Of a stretch of DNA of 64,000 bases, positions 8,001-16,936 are shown in pieces. The first letter of the stretch is position 1. Every line of letters starts with the position of its first letter. The notes under the pieces are model-generated. The model did no database searches. It was not told where the DNA came from and was given only the letters and a program-made list of their open reading frames with translations. The translations under genes and the position numbers were made by a program. Source of the DNA: Polaribacter vadi (lineage in GTDB: Bacteria > Bacteroidota > Bacteroidia > Flavobacteriales > Flavobacteriaceae); assembly GCF_001761365.1 (NCBI RefSeq), contig NZ_CP017477.1, positions 1,858,501 to 1,922,500 of the forward strand. Direction: 5' to 3'.

Positions 8001-9866
8001 GTGAATTATTTATCTGTAGAAAATATTTCTAAATCCTATGGAGAAAAGGTGCTTTTTGAAGACATCTCCTTTGGAATTAATAAAGATCAAAAAGTAGCTT
8101 TCGTAGCAAAAAACGGAAGTGGTAAAACTTCTATCTTAAATATTATTGCTAATTTAGATGTACCAGATTCTGGTCAAGTAGTTAGCAGAAAAGGAATTAG
8201 CATTGCTTATTTGGCTCAAAAAGATGATATAAATCCTGATTTAACCATCGAAGAAACCATTTTTGCAACAGATAATAAAATACTTTCCATTGTTAATCAA
8301 TATGAAAAAGCCTTAAAAAACATTGAAAACGGAGATGCATATCAAGCAGCTTTCGATTTAATGGACCAACACAATGCTTGGGATTTTGAAACACAATACA
8401 GACAAATTTTATCGAAATTAAAACTTGAAGATTTATCTTTAAAAGTAGGCTCGCTTTCTGGTGGACAAAAAAAACGCCTTTCTTTAGCAATCGTTTTAAT
8501 TAACAAACCAGATTTATTAATTCTTGATGAGCCAACCAACCATTTGGATTTAGAAATGATTGAATGGTTAGAAGCTTATTTTGCCAAAGAAAAAATTACA
8601 CTTTTTATGGTAACTCACGATCGTTACTTTTTAGAGCGTGTTTGTGATGAAATTTTAGAATTAGATGAAGGTAAAATCTACAAATACAAAGGAAATTATT
8701 CTTACTATCTTCAAAATAAAGAAGAACGTTTAGCTTTAGAAGCTACCAATTTAGGGAAAGCTAAAAGTTTATTTAAAAAGGAACTTGAATGGATGCGTAA
8801 GCAACCAAAGGCAAGAACTACAAAATCGAAATCTAGAATTGATGATTTTCATCAAATTAAAGACAAAGCACATCAACGAAGAAAAGACCATAAAGTTCAG
8901 CTGGAAATTAACATGGAACGTTTAGGAAGCAAAATTTTAGAGCTTCATAAATTACAAAAATCTTTTGGAGATAAAGTTATTTTAGATGGTTTCGATTACG
9001 TTTTTAAACGTGGAGAACGTATTGGAATTATTGGTAAAAACGGAACAGGAAAATCTTCTTTCTTAAATATCATTACAGAAAAAGCACCTGTTGATGGTGG
9101 AAAAGTTGTGGTTGGAGAAACCATTAAATTCGGTTATTACACGCAATCTGGAATCACTATAAAACCAGGACAAAAAGTAATTGAAGTTGTAAAAGAATTT
9201 GGAGAATTTATTCCGCTTACAAAAGGTAGAAAAATATCTGCATCACAGTTATTAGAACGTTTTTTGTTTGATAAAAAGAAACAATATGATTTTGTTGAAA
9301 AACTTTCTGGAGGTGAACAAAAGCGTTTATATCTATGTGCTGTTTTAATTCAAAATCCTAACTTTTTAATTTTAGATGAGCCAACCAACGATTTAGATGT
9401 AGTAACTTTAAATGTTTTAGAAAGCTTTTTGTTAGATTATCCTGGAAACTTATTGGTAGTTTCTCACGATAGATATTTTATGGACAAAATTGTTGATGCA
9501 TTATTCGTTTTTAGAGGCGAAGGTGTTGTTGAGAATTTTCCTGGAAATTATTCTGATTTTAGAGCTTACGAAAACTCTAATGAAGCAGAAGAAGCGCCTG
9601 TAGAAAAAGTTATCGAAAAAAAGGTTGAAGAGAAAAAGAAATCAAAAAACACATTAAGTTTTGATGAAAAAAGAGAGTTTGGTTCTTTAGAAGTTGAAAT
9701 TGAAAGACTTCAAAAAAGAAAATTAACCATAGAAAATCAGTTTTTAAATGTAGAAATTGATGCAGATGATATTCCTAAAAAATCTGAAGAATTGCAAGAA
9801 ATTGCCAATGAATTAGAGGAAAAAGAAGAACGATGGTTAGAGCTTTCTATGAAGCAAGAAGATTAG
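8001..9866 (+). CDS. ABC-F family ribosome-associated ATPase, Uup-like
   Basis: 621 residues with two ABC ATPase domains on one chain and no membrane segment, the ABC-F layout. Domain 1 (1-~240) has the P-loop AKNGSGKTS (36-44), LSGGQKKR and LILDEPTNHLD. Domain 2 (~315-540) has GKNGTGKSS, LSGGEQKR and LILDEPTNDLD. A linker rich in basic residues (PKARTTKSKSRID) joins them. The C-terminal ~60 residues form an antiparallel coiled coil (EIERLQKRKLTIENQF), as in Uup. Family members act at the ribosomal E site or on stalled ribosomes, or in genome stability. The start is GTG, preceded by a TTTCTTTGC box at 7978-7986. A strong terminator follows at 9894. Confidence 0.92.
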   Translation: MNYLSVENISKSYGEKVLFEDISFGINKDQKVAFVAKNGSGKTSILNIIANLDVPDSGQVVSRKGISIAYLAQKDDINPDLTIEETIFATDNKILSIVNQYEKALKNIENGDAYQAAFDLMDQHNAWDFETQYRQILSKLKLEDLSLKVGSLSGGQKKRLSLAIVLINKPDLLILDEPTNHLDLEMIEWLEAYFAKEKITLFMVTHDRYFLERVCDEILELDEGKIYKYKGNYSYYLQNKEERLALEATNLGKAKSLFKKELEWMRKQPKARTTKSKSRIDDFHQIKDKAHQRRKDHKVQLEINMERLGSKILELHKLQKSFGDKVILDGFDYVFKRGERIGIIGKNGTGKSSFLNIITEKAPVDGGKVVVGETIKFGYYTQSGITIKPGQKVIEVVKEFGEFIPLTKGRKISASQLLERFLFDKKKQYDFVEKLSGGEQKRLYLCAVLIQNPNFLILDEPTNDLDVVTLNVLESFLLDYPGNLLVVSHDRYFMDKIVDALFVFRGEGVVENFPGNYSDFRAYENSNEAEEAPVEKVIEKKVEEKKKSKNTLSFDEKREFGSLEVEIERLQKRKLTIENQFLNVEIDADDIPKKSEELQEIANELEEKEERWLELSMKQED

Positions 9867-9893
9867 AAATACAATCCATAAATATTTTAAAAC

Positions 9894-9929
9894 GCGCAAA
9901 GAAATTTATAAATTACTTTGCGCTTTTTT
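9894..9929 (+). terminator. Terminator of the ABC-F gene
   Basis: Perfect 8-bp stem GCGCAAAG/CTTTGCGC (9894-9901, 9916-9923) with a 14-base loop and a T6 tail, 28 bases after the ABC-F stop. Confidence 0.85.
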
Positions 9930-9968
9930 ATTCTTAATCTATATCTATCTTGAAATTAAATCATGAAT

Positions 9969-10685
9969 CTAAACACTAACAATATCTTTATCTTCGATTA
10001 AATCTTCATTATTAAAACGTAATAAAATTTGTGCAACTGCAATAGTATCTTTTTCACAATACGCAACAATTCTCTGTAGATTTTTTTCTTTATAATATAC
10101 AGCTGCTACTTCACTCCCATCAATATCATCTTTTGGTGATGGAATTCCTAAAATAGACGTTAATAATTTTAAGGAGGTGTAATGTTTAAAATCGCCAAAT
10201 TTCCACAATTCCAAAGTATCTATATGTGGAACTTCCCAAGGCTTTTTACCAAATAAATTTAGTTTTTTAGGAAGATCTATTTTATGTATAATCATTCGTC
10301 TAGCAATAAAAGGAAAATCGAATTCTTTTCCATTATGAGCACAGAGAATATTATCTTTCTTGGCAAAATGTTTATCTAACAAAACTTTAAACTCTGTAAG
10401 TAATTTGTGTTCATCATCACCAAAAAAAGAGGTAACTCTTAGTTGTTTTTTAGTATCCACATCTACAAAATAACCAACTGAAATACATATTATTTTACCA
10501 AATTCTGCCCAAATACCTGCTCTATCATAAAATTGTTCTGCAGTAAATTCTTCCTTTCTTTGATATTGAGTTTTCTTCTCAAAAAGCCCTTGCATTTCTT
10601 TTGATAATTGTTCCCAACTTTCTTCTTGAGGAACTGTTTCAATATCTAAAAATAAAATATTATTTAATTTATACGTTAGATTCAT
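9969..10685 (-). CDS. Predicted 3'-5' exonuclease, PolB exonuclease-like (DEDDy)
   Basis: 238 residues of the DNA_pol_B_exo2 family. ExoI motif LFLDIETVP gives Asp14 and Glu16. ExoII is in CAHNGKEFDFPFIARR, with the acidic residue in EFDFP. ExoIII is YCEKDTIAV, with the Tyr-x3-Asp spacing of DEDDy nucleases. It lacks a polymerase domain, so it is a stand-alone nuclease acting on DNA or RNA ends in the cytoplasm. It is convergent with ABC-F and separated from the T9SS protein gene by that gene's terminator, so it is probably monocistronic. Confidence 0.88.
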   Translation of the reverse strand: MNLTYKLNNILFLDIETVPQEESWEQLSKEMQGLFEKKTQYQRKEEFTAEQFYDRAGIWAEFGKIICISVGYFVDVDTKKQLRVTSFFGDDEHKLLTEFKVLLDKHFAKKDNILCAHNGKEFDFPFIARRMIIHKIDLPKKLNLFGKKPWEVPHIDTLELWKFGDFKHYTSLKLLTSILGIPSPKDDIDGSEVAAVYYKEKNLQRIVAYCEKDTIAVAQILLRFNNEDLIEDKDIVSV

Positions 10686-10720
10686 AGCAATTCTTTTTTT
10701 TCTAAATATAACAAAAAAGA

Positions 10721-10748
10721 AAAAGCTCTGAAAAAATTCAGAGCTTTT
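10721..10748 (-). terminator. Terminator of the T9SS lamin-tail protein gene
   Basis: Perfect 12-bp inverted repeat AAAAGCTCTGAA/TTCAGAGCTTTT with a 4-base loop. The minus-strand tail is T-rich (TCTTTTTT). It lies 23 bases past the stop at 10772. Confidence 0.85.
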
Positions 10749-10771
10749 AAATATTTAAAAAAAATACTAAT

Positions 10772-12835
10772 TTATTTAATCACTAATTTTGAAGTTGCTG
10801 TTCTAGTTCCTTCTGTTACTTTTAAGATATATAATCCAGCAGAAATTGCAGGAATATCAATAGTTGATTTTGTATCAGAAAAAGAAGTAGCAAATACTTG
10901 TTTTCCTAAAACATTAAACATTTTCACTTCTTTTTTATCAGTACTATTAGTAGTAATTGTGAATGTATTATTTGTTACAGGATTTGGGTATATTGCAAAA
11001 CCTTCTATTTGATTTTTTACGATACTCAATGTAAAGGTATTTGCAGCACCAGGAGTTCCTAAATCTCCATCCTTTATAATTTCTTGAGTTGCTTCTCCCC
11101 AATTTGCACCATTGTCATTATCAGTTGCAGAATATTTACTTACTGCTAACTCCATACTTTTACCTGTTGGATCTGGAAAAGTAGCTCCATTATCCCAAGA
11201 AACAGCATCTATAATTGAAGATCCACAATCTAAAGCAACTGAATCTGAACTGTTTCCTAAGAAAAAATTAGATCCATATTGATAATCTACTATTACACCT
11301 CCATTTGTAGCTATATTAGAATCTATACCTAAAGTAACATAACCATTTGCTGGTACAATTAAACTATTTTCAATTACATGATCCTTTGAACTTACAGTTA
11401 AAGATTTAATCATCCAACCTTGCATGTCAATAGGTGCTCCTGTAGTATTGTAAACTTCAAAATACTCACCAAACTCATCACCAACAGCATTTGGATTTTG
11501 CATAATTTCTGTAATAATCAAGTCTCCTATTTCAGGACAAGTTGGCGCTGGTAAACAAGTTGGACTAGAAATATTTCTTGATAAATTACAAGTACTATTT
11601 GCAACATCTCCAATTAATGTAAAAACAACATCTGTTGCTTCAGTAACATTAGAAATAGTAATAGTTCCTGATGCAGTCGTAGATGGATCATCACCACCAA
11701 TTGTTCCTGAATCTGCTGTTAAAACATAAGTTGATGTATTACCACCAGTAAAAGGTATAGAAATATCGTAAGTATCTGAAGAAGTTGTCTCTGTATTACA
11801 TGTAGTTAAAATTGAACCTATTTCAATACTACATGGAAATGCAACAGAAAAAGTAGTAGTAGTTTCTACTTTAGGAGATAATGAATTTCCATCATTATCA
11901 ACTAACTCTGCAGTTATAATATATATAGTTCCTGGTACAACATTATCAATAGTTTCAGAAGTAGAAAATATATTTTTAGATCCATCAATAACTCCATTTT
12001 CAGATAAAACTCCTAATATATAACCATCTCCTGAGTTATCTGATTCTTCAGAACCATTATCACCAGAAAGTGTAAAGTTTTCAACAACCAAATTAACAGG
12101 AATATCTGTAACAGTTGCATCATAAACATTATTATTGATAGGTGATGATATACTTAAACTTGGTGCTGTACTTGTTGTAATAGTAAAATTAGTAGTTATA
12201 GGATTTAATTTTGACCCATCATTTTCTCCTGTCCAATTACTAGCTGTAGACACTGCTGCCAATAAACTTGCTTTACTTCCAGTAGTAATTCCTGAATAAT
12301 AAATATTATCAAATTCACTTTCTGGACCATCACCTGCTCCTAAAGTTACAGCATTAACACCATCTGTTAAACCTGTAGGTAAATCTGTTTGATTAGAATC
12401 ATTTGTATCTGTATGCCAAACTGTACTACTTCCAGATGCAGCGAATATAAATGTTGGTGAGGCAGTATCTCCTTGATATGCTAAAATTTGGTCTCCACTA
12501 GATGCAATATTTAAATCATTACCATCTAGCGTAAAGTCAGTTGTACCTCCAACTGTATATCTAATATTTGTTCCCTTCGCTACTCCACCTGCTGGTGCAG
12601 TATACAATACTGTTCCTTCACTAGTTCTAAGAGCAGTTGCCATCCAACCATTATCTGTAAACCTAATAGTTGTTCCAGCTTCCAAATCTACCAAAGGTAC
12701 AAACCTAAAACCATCAGGTGCATCTCCTTGCATTTCGATGATTACTATATCTCCTGGAGCAAGTGTGGTTTGTCCAAAAGAAAATGCACTAAAACAAAGT
12801 GTAATTAATAAAGTAAAAATGTAATTTTTTTTCAT
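10772..12835 (-). CDS. Secreted lamin-tail-domain protein with T9SS type A sorting domain
   Basis: The start is set at the ATG at 12833-12835 (687 residues), because the signal peptide MKKNYIFTLLITLCFSAFSFGQ begins there; the frame stays open 23 codons upstream. After the signal comes a beta-rich domain (~25-205) shared by many flavobacterial exoproteins, then Ser/Thr-rich linkers. A lamin-tail (LTD) domain lies around 455-580 (LIITEIMQNP, GEYFEVYN, PIDMQGW). The last ~75 residues (FAIYPNPVTN to KLVIK) are a type A T9SS sorting domain that directs export through the outer membrane and surface attachment. LTD domains often accompany secreted nucleases or adhesins, but no catalytic domain is present, so an adhesive or structural role is inferred. 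Confidence 0.85.
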   Translation of the reverse strand: MKKNYIFTLLITLCFSAFSFGQTTLAPGDIVIIEMQGDAPDGFRFVPLVDLEAGTTIRFTDNGWMATALRTSEGTVLYTAPAGGVAKGTNIRYTVGGTTDFTLDGNDLNIASSGDQILAYQGDTASPTFIFAASGSSTVWHTDTNDSNQTDLPTGLTDGVNAVTLGAGDGPESEFDNIYYSGITTGSKASLLAAVSTASNWTGENDGSKLNPITTNFTITTSTAPSLSISSPINNNVYDATVTDIPVNLVVENFTLSGDNGSEESDNSGDGYILGVLSENGVIDGSKNIFSTSETIDNVVPGTIYIITAELVDNDGNSLSPKVETTTTFSVAFPCSIEIGSILTTCNTETTSSDTYDISIPFTGGNTSTYVLTADSGTIGGDDPSTTASGTITISNVTEATDVVFTLIGDVANSTCNLSRNISSPTCLPAPTCPEIGDLIITEIMQNPNAVGDEFGEYFEVYNTTGAPIDMQGWMIKSLTVSSKDHVIENSLIVPANGYVTLGIDSNIATNGGVIVDYQYGSNFFLGNSSDSVALDCGSSIIDAVSWDNGATFPDPTGKSMELAVSKYSATDNDNGANWGEATQEIIKDGDLGTPGAANTFTLSIVKNQIEGFAIYPNPVTNNTFTITTNSTDKKEVKMFNVLGKQVFATSFSDTKSTIDIPAISAGLYILKVTEGTRTATSKLVIK

Positions 12836-13008
12836 GTGTGATTTGATTTTAGAATTGAAATGTAAATATAGGGAATATTTGTTTTTTATTCTGATTAGAA
12901 GCACATTAATTAATTGTTAAGCCATCATATACAGCTGTATTTCAAATACATACTCAATATTATTTAAAAGTAAACAAAAATTGCCAAGATTAAATGATTG
13001 TTAACAAC

Positions 13009-13040
13009 TTGTCTTTATAATAGAATTATCTGTATTTTTG
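13009..13040 (+). promoter_or_regulatory. Promoter of the two-component system operon
   Basis: TATTTTTG at 13033-13040 is an exact TAnnTTTG box. TTG at 13009-13011 lies 21 bases upstream, within the 19-21 base spacing described for Bacteroidota sigma-ABfr promoters. The box ends 20 bases before the response regulator ATG. Confidence 0.6.
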
Positions 13041-13060
13041 ATATTCAATATTAAAAAATA

Positions 13061-13759
13061 ATGAATAAAAGCGATATTAAAATTTTATTAGTAGATGATG
13101 AACCAGATATTTTAGAAATTGTTGGTTACAATTTAAGAAATGAAGGTTATCAGACTTTTACTGCAGAAAATGGTTTAGAGGCAATAAAATCTGCAAAAAA
13201 GAACATGCCACATTTAATATTACTGGATATTATGATGCCTGAAATGGATGGTATTGAAGCTTGTGAGAAAATTAGAAAAATAAAATCTTTAGAAAACGTG
13301 CTAATCGCTTTTTTAACTGCAAGAGGAGAAGACTACTCACAGGTTGCTGGTTTTGAAGCTGGAGCAGACGACTATATCACAAAACCTATAAAACCAAAGG
13401 TTTTAATAAGCAAAATAAAATCTCTATTAAGAAGACTCAAATCTGAAAAAGAAAGTGAAGATTCTCTTAAGATTGGTGACATTGTTATTGATAGAGATGA
13501 ATATGTAGTTTATAAAGCTGGAGAAAAAATTTCGTTGCCTAGAAAAGAATTCGAACTTTTTTCTTTATTAACTTCTAGACCTGGAAAGGTTTTTAAAAGA
13601 GAAGTTATTTTAGATACTGTTTGGGGAAATGAAGTTGTTGTTGGTGGAAGAACTATTGATGTTCATATTCGAAAACTCCGTGAAAAAATTGGCGACGATC
13701 ATTTTAAAACAGTAAAAGGAGTTGGCTATAAATTTGTTTTACTAGAAAACGAAAAGTAA
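13061..13759 (+). CDS. OmpR/PhoB-type response regulator
   Basis: 232 residues. Receiver domain 1-~122 has the acidic pocket at Asp12/Asp13, phosphoacceptor Asp56 (LLLDIMMPEMDG), Thr86 and Lys108 (YITKPI). A winged-helix DNA-binding domain (~135-228) follows, with typical RPGKVFKREVIL, GRTIDVHIRKLREKIG and TVKGVGYKF segments. It binds DNA as a phosphorylated dimer and is controlled by the kinase encoded 11 bases downstream. The pair resembles PhoB/PhoR or RprY/RprX systems, but the signal cannot be assigned. Confidence 0.93.
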   Translation: MNKSDIKILLVDDEPDILEIVGYNLRNEGYQTFTAENGLEAIKSAKKNMPHLILLDIMMPEMDGIEACEKIRKIKSLENVLIAFLTARGEDYSQVAGFEAGADDYITKPIKPKVLISKIKSLLRRLKSEKESEDSLKIGDIVIDRDEYVVYKAGEKISLPRKEFELFSLLTSRPGKVFKREVILDTVWGNEVVVGGRTIDVHIRKLREKIGDDHFKTVKGVGYKFVLLENEK

Positions 13760-13770
13760 AACCAAGCCTT

Positions 13771-14811
13771 TTGAAACTAAAAAAGACATATTCCTACGCA
13801 CTTTGGTCTGCGCTCTATTTAACACTCCTTACTGTAATTATTGCAGGCATCACCTATTATATAATAAGTGAGCATTTTGGCTATATTACCATCATTTTTT
13901 CAATTATTATTCTTTTTATAATTTCGTTTTTCATTACACAGTATAGAGCTGAACATTTCATATATAGAAGGTTAAAAAAACTATATCAAGAAGTATCTAT
14001 CTTAAATGTAAACGATTTAAAAAGAGACTCTGCAACTACAGATATTGATAAATTATCTAAAAGCATGCAGAAATTTGTGGAAGGAAAGCGTTTAGAAATC
14101 AAAAATTTAACGGAAAGAGATTCTTTTAGACGTGATTTTCTTGGCAATGTTGCTCACGAATTAAAAACACCATTATTTACGGTTCAAGGTTATATTTTAA
14201 CCTTAATGGAAGGTGCTATTAATGATAAACAAATACGTATGAAGTATTTGGATAGAGCTAATAAAGGTGTAGAAAGGTTGGTTGCTGTTATTAAAGATTT
14301 AGATATGATTGCTAAATTAGAAAATGATGGTTTAAAGTTAAATATAGAAGTATTTAATATTCTTGAATTGATACAGAATGTATTCGATTTGTTTGAAATG
14401 AAAGCTAAGAAGAGAAATATTTCTCTACGATTTGACAAAATTTATGAATTCCCTGTTTTTGTAAAAGGTGATGTTGAAAAAATTGAACAAGTACTTATTA
14501 ATCTAATTGTAAATTCCATTAAATATGGAAAACCAAATGGAACTACTATTTTAGGAGTAGACGATTTTAATGATAAAAAGTTTATTGTTAAAGTAATTGA
14601 TAATGGAGAAGGCATCAACAAAGAACATATACCACGTTTATTTGAACGCTTTTATAGAGTAGACCAAAGTAGATCTCGTGAACAAGGTGGCTCTGGTTTA
14701 GGGCTTTCTATAGTGAAACATATTGTGGAAGCACATAATCAAAAAATACTACTAAAAAGTACTTTTGGTAAAGGCTCTGAATTTTCATTTACGCTTGAAA
14801 AAGCTAAATAA
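13771..14811 (+). CDS. Membrane sensor histidine kinase
   Basis: 346 residues from a TTG start 11 bases after the response regulator. Two adjacent membrane segments (~11-32 and ~38-56) leave almost no periplasmic sensor loop. The HisKA box FLGNVAHELKTPLF puts the phosphoacceptor at His129. The HATPase domain follows with the N box (NLIVNSIKYG), G1 (VIDNGEGI), F box (RLFERFYR) and G2 (GGSGLGLSIV). It is the partner of the upstream regulator. With so little extracytoplasmic sequence, the signal is probably sensed in the membrane or through an accessory protein, as in PhoR-type kinases. Confidence 0.92.
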   Translation: MKLKKTYSYALWSALYLTLLTVIIAGITYYIISEHFGYITIIFSIIILFIISFFITQYRAEHFIYRRLKKLYQEVSILNVNDLKRDSATTDIDKLSKSMQKFVEGKRLEIKNLTERDSFRRDFLGNVAHELKTPLFTVQGYILTLMEGAINDKQIRMKYLDRANKGVERLVAVIKDLDMIAKLENDGLKLNIEVFNILELIQNVFDLFEMKAKKRNISLRFDKIYEFPVFVKGDVEKIEQVLINLIVNSIKYGKPNGTTILGVDDFNDKKFIVKVIDNGEGINKEHIPRLFERFYRVDQSRSREQGGSGLGLSIVKHIVEAHNQKILLKSTFGKGSEFSFTLEKAK

Positions 14812-14821
14812 ATATTGGGTT

Positions 14822-16096
14822 TTAAATTAAATCGAAACCAATATCTTTTCTATAATTCATCTTTTCAAAATTGATTTTATCAATGCTATTGTAACTCTTT
14901 GTCAAGGCATCTTGAATGGTGTCTCCAAAAGATGTTATTGCCATAACTCTACCTCCACTTGTAACTACTTTATCGTCTTTAATAACGGTTCCTGCATGAT
15001 AAACAATAGATTCGCTAACTGAATCAAAACCCGTAATTTCTTTATTTTTTTGATAAGCTTCAGGATAACCACCAGAAACTAACATCACAGTTGTTGCAAT
15101 TTTGTCTGATACAGAAAAGGATTTTTCATGTAAAGTTTGGTTTGCAACACCTTCAAATAAATCAAATAAATCCGATTCTATTCTTGGCAAAACTACTTCA
15201 GTTTCAGGATCACCCATTCTTACATTATATTCAACAACTGATGGATTTCCATGATCATTCATTAACCCAATAAAGATGAAACCTCTGTAATCAATTCCGT
15301 CTTTTTGCAAACCATTTATAGTAGGTTTTACCACTAATTCTTCAACTTTATCTAGGAAAGCTTTATCTGCAAATGGCACAGGAGATATTGCACCCATTCC
15401 ACCAGTATTTAAACCTGTATCTCCTTCTCCAATTCTTTTATAATCTTTTGCTGATGGTAAAATTTTATAGCTTTTCCCATCTGTTAAAACAAAAACTGAT
15501 AATTCAATTCCTTTTAAAAACTCTTCTATAACTACTGTAGATGAAGCTTCGCCAAATTTCTGATTCGAAACCATTTCTTCTAACTCAACTTTTGCTTCGT
15601 CTAAAGAATTTAAGATTAAAACTCCTTTTCCTGCTGCTAAACCATCTGCTTTTAAAACAAAAGGTGGTTCTAAAGTTTCAAGAAAACTAAAACCATCTTT
15701 TAAATTATCTTTCGTAAAAGACCTATATTTTGCAGTTGGTACTCCATGTTTTTGCATGAATTGTTTCGAAAAATCTTTGCTACCTTCCAACAAAGCTCCG
15801 TCTTTTTTAGGACCAATTACAGGAATGTTTTTCAACTCATTATCAGCTAAAAAGAAATCATGAACACCATTAACTAAAGGTGCTTCAGGCCCCACAACTA
15901 CCATTTTAATATCATTTTGCAAAACAACATCCTTAACAGCTTTAAAGTCTGTTGGGTTGATATTTATATTTTTTGCAATAGTGTGAGTACCCGCATTTCC
16001 TGGAGCTACAAAAAGTTGTGTTACTTTATTACTTTTAGACAGTTTTAAAGCAAATGCGTGTTCTCTACCTCCAGAACCTAAAATTAGTATATTCAT
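14822..16096 (-). CDS. purD: Phosphoribosylamine-glycine ligase (GAR synthetase)
   Basis: 424 residues, the normal PurD length. It catalyses ATP-dependent joining of glycine to 5-phosphoribosylamine, the second step of de novo purine synthesis. The N-domain motif LGSGGREHAFALKLS (6-20), VGPEAPLV, the ATP-grasp segments PFVLKADGLAAGKGVLI and EEFLKGIELSVFVLTDG, the active-site stretch GDTGLNTGGMGAISP and the metal site EYNVRMGDPETEVVLPR are all present. It stands alone, convergent with the kinase gene (10-base gap), with a TATATTTG box at 16116-16123. No other pur genes are nearby. Confidence 0.96.
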   Translation of the reverse strand: MNILILGSGGREHAFALKLSKSNKVTQLFVAPGNAGTHTIAKNININPTDFKAVKDVVLQNDIKMVVVGPEAPLVNGVHDFFLADNELKNIPVIGPKKDGALLEGSKDFSKQFMQKHGVPTAKYRSFTKDNLKDGFSFLETLEPPFVLKADGLAAGKGVLILNSLDEAKVELEEMVSNQKFGEASSTVVIEEFLKGIELSVFVLTDGKSYKILPSAKDYKRIGEGDTGLNTGGMGAISPVPFADKAFLDKVEELVVKPTINGLQKDGIDYRGFIFIGLMNDHGNPSVVEYNVRMGDPETEVVLPRIESDLFDLFEGVANQTLHEKSFSVSDKIATTVMLVSGGYPEAYQKNKEITGFDSVSESIVYHAGTVIKDDKVVTSGGRVMAITSFGDTIQDALTKSYNSIDKINFEKMNYRKDIGFDLI

Positions 16097-16115
16097 AATT
16101 GTTTTGTTAGGATTG

Positions 16116-16123
16116 CAAATATA
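16116..16123 (-). promoter_or_regulatory. Candidate -7 promoter box for purD
   Basis: The minus strand reads TATATTTG, an exact TAnnTTTG, 19 bases upstream of the purD ATG. No clear TTG at -33. Confidence 0.5.
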
Positions 16124-16197
16124 TTTTAATTTCTTTGGATACTAAATTTATGAAGGAATTGAATTGTAGAAATTTTATCGATTGTGAAAATTTGAGG

Positions 16198-16935
16198 TTA
16201 AAATCCCCATTTTAAAAAGTATTTTATGGCTGATGAAGTGTGCCTAAAAAAAAGTTTTATACTTTTTGAAGAACCTTGTTGATGTTGGTGCAAAACTTCT
16301 ACTTTTGGGTAATACATCTTTTTATTACTTAACTCGTCAATTCTTCTACAAATATCTGCGTCTTCCATGTATAAAAAAAAACGTTCATCAAAACCTTTTA
16401 AATTTTTGAGATGCTTAGTTCTAAAAAACATGAAACAACCATGAATAAATTCTGGACAAAAGGATGTACAAAAGTCTTGATTTCTATACTCGTTATTATT
16501 AATAAGTTTCTTTGACAACTTTAATTTTCTATTAGCTAAATCGAAAAAAGTTGGATGTTTTCTACAAACATATTGTATGCTATTATTAGGATATAAAATT
16601 TTTGGTGTAATAAAAGAAATACTTGAATCTTGTTTTAATTTACCAATTAAATTCGGAATTACATCAGGGTTAAAAACTACATCAGGATTTAGAATTAAGT
16701 GATATTCTGACTGAATTTTATTTAAAATTAGATTGTGAGCTTTACCAAAACCTAAATTCTTTCCTGTAGAAATATATTCAATTTCTGACTCTACAAAATA
16801 TCTTTCAACATCATTAATTGGAGAATTATCAATTAAATATAGTTTTTTAGGAATTGCCGTATTTAAAAAAGAAGCAACAGTTTTTCTTAAGGTTTCTATA
16901 TCTTCGTTATATAAAACAATAGAAGCTGTAATCAT
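16198..16935 (-). CDS. Family 2 glycosyltransferase, rhamnosyltransferase-like
   Basis: The start is placed at the ATG at 16933-16935, one base after the stop of the upstream sugar transferase (245 residues); the frame is open 11 codons further. It is a GT-A fold enzyme. MITASIVLYNE is the first strand, KNLGFGKAHN the nucleotide-binding loop, LNPDVVFNPD the DxD-like metal site, and GFDERFFLYMEDADICRRI the acceptor/base region. It resembles WbbL-type rhamnosyltransferases, which fits the rfbBAC genes of the same cluster. It is the last gene of the polysaccharide cluster and cytoplasmic or membrane-associated. Confidence 0.87.
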   Translation of the reverse strand: MITASIVLYNEDIETLRKTVASFLNTAIPKKLYLIDNSPINDVERYFVESEIEYISTGKNLGFGKAHNLILNKIQSEYHLILNPDVVFNPDVIPNLIGKLKQDSSISFITPKILYPNNSIQYVCRKHPTFFDLANRKLKLSKKLINNNEYRNQDFCTSFCPEFIHGCFMFFRTKHLKNLKGFDERFFLYMEDADICRRIDELSNKKMYYPKVEVLHQHQQGSSKSIKLFFRHTSSAIKYFLKWGF

Positions 16936-16936
16936 A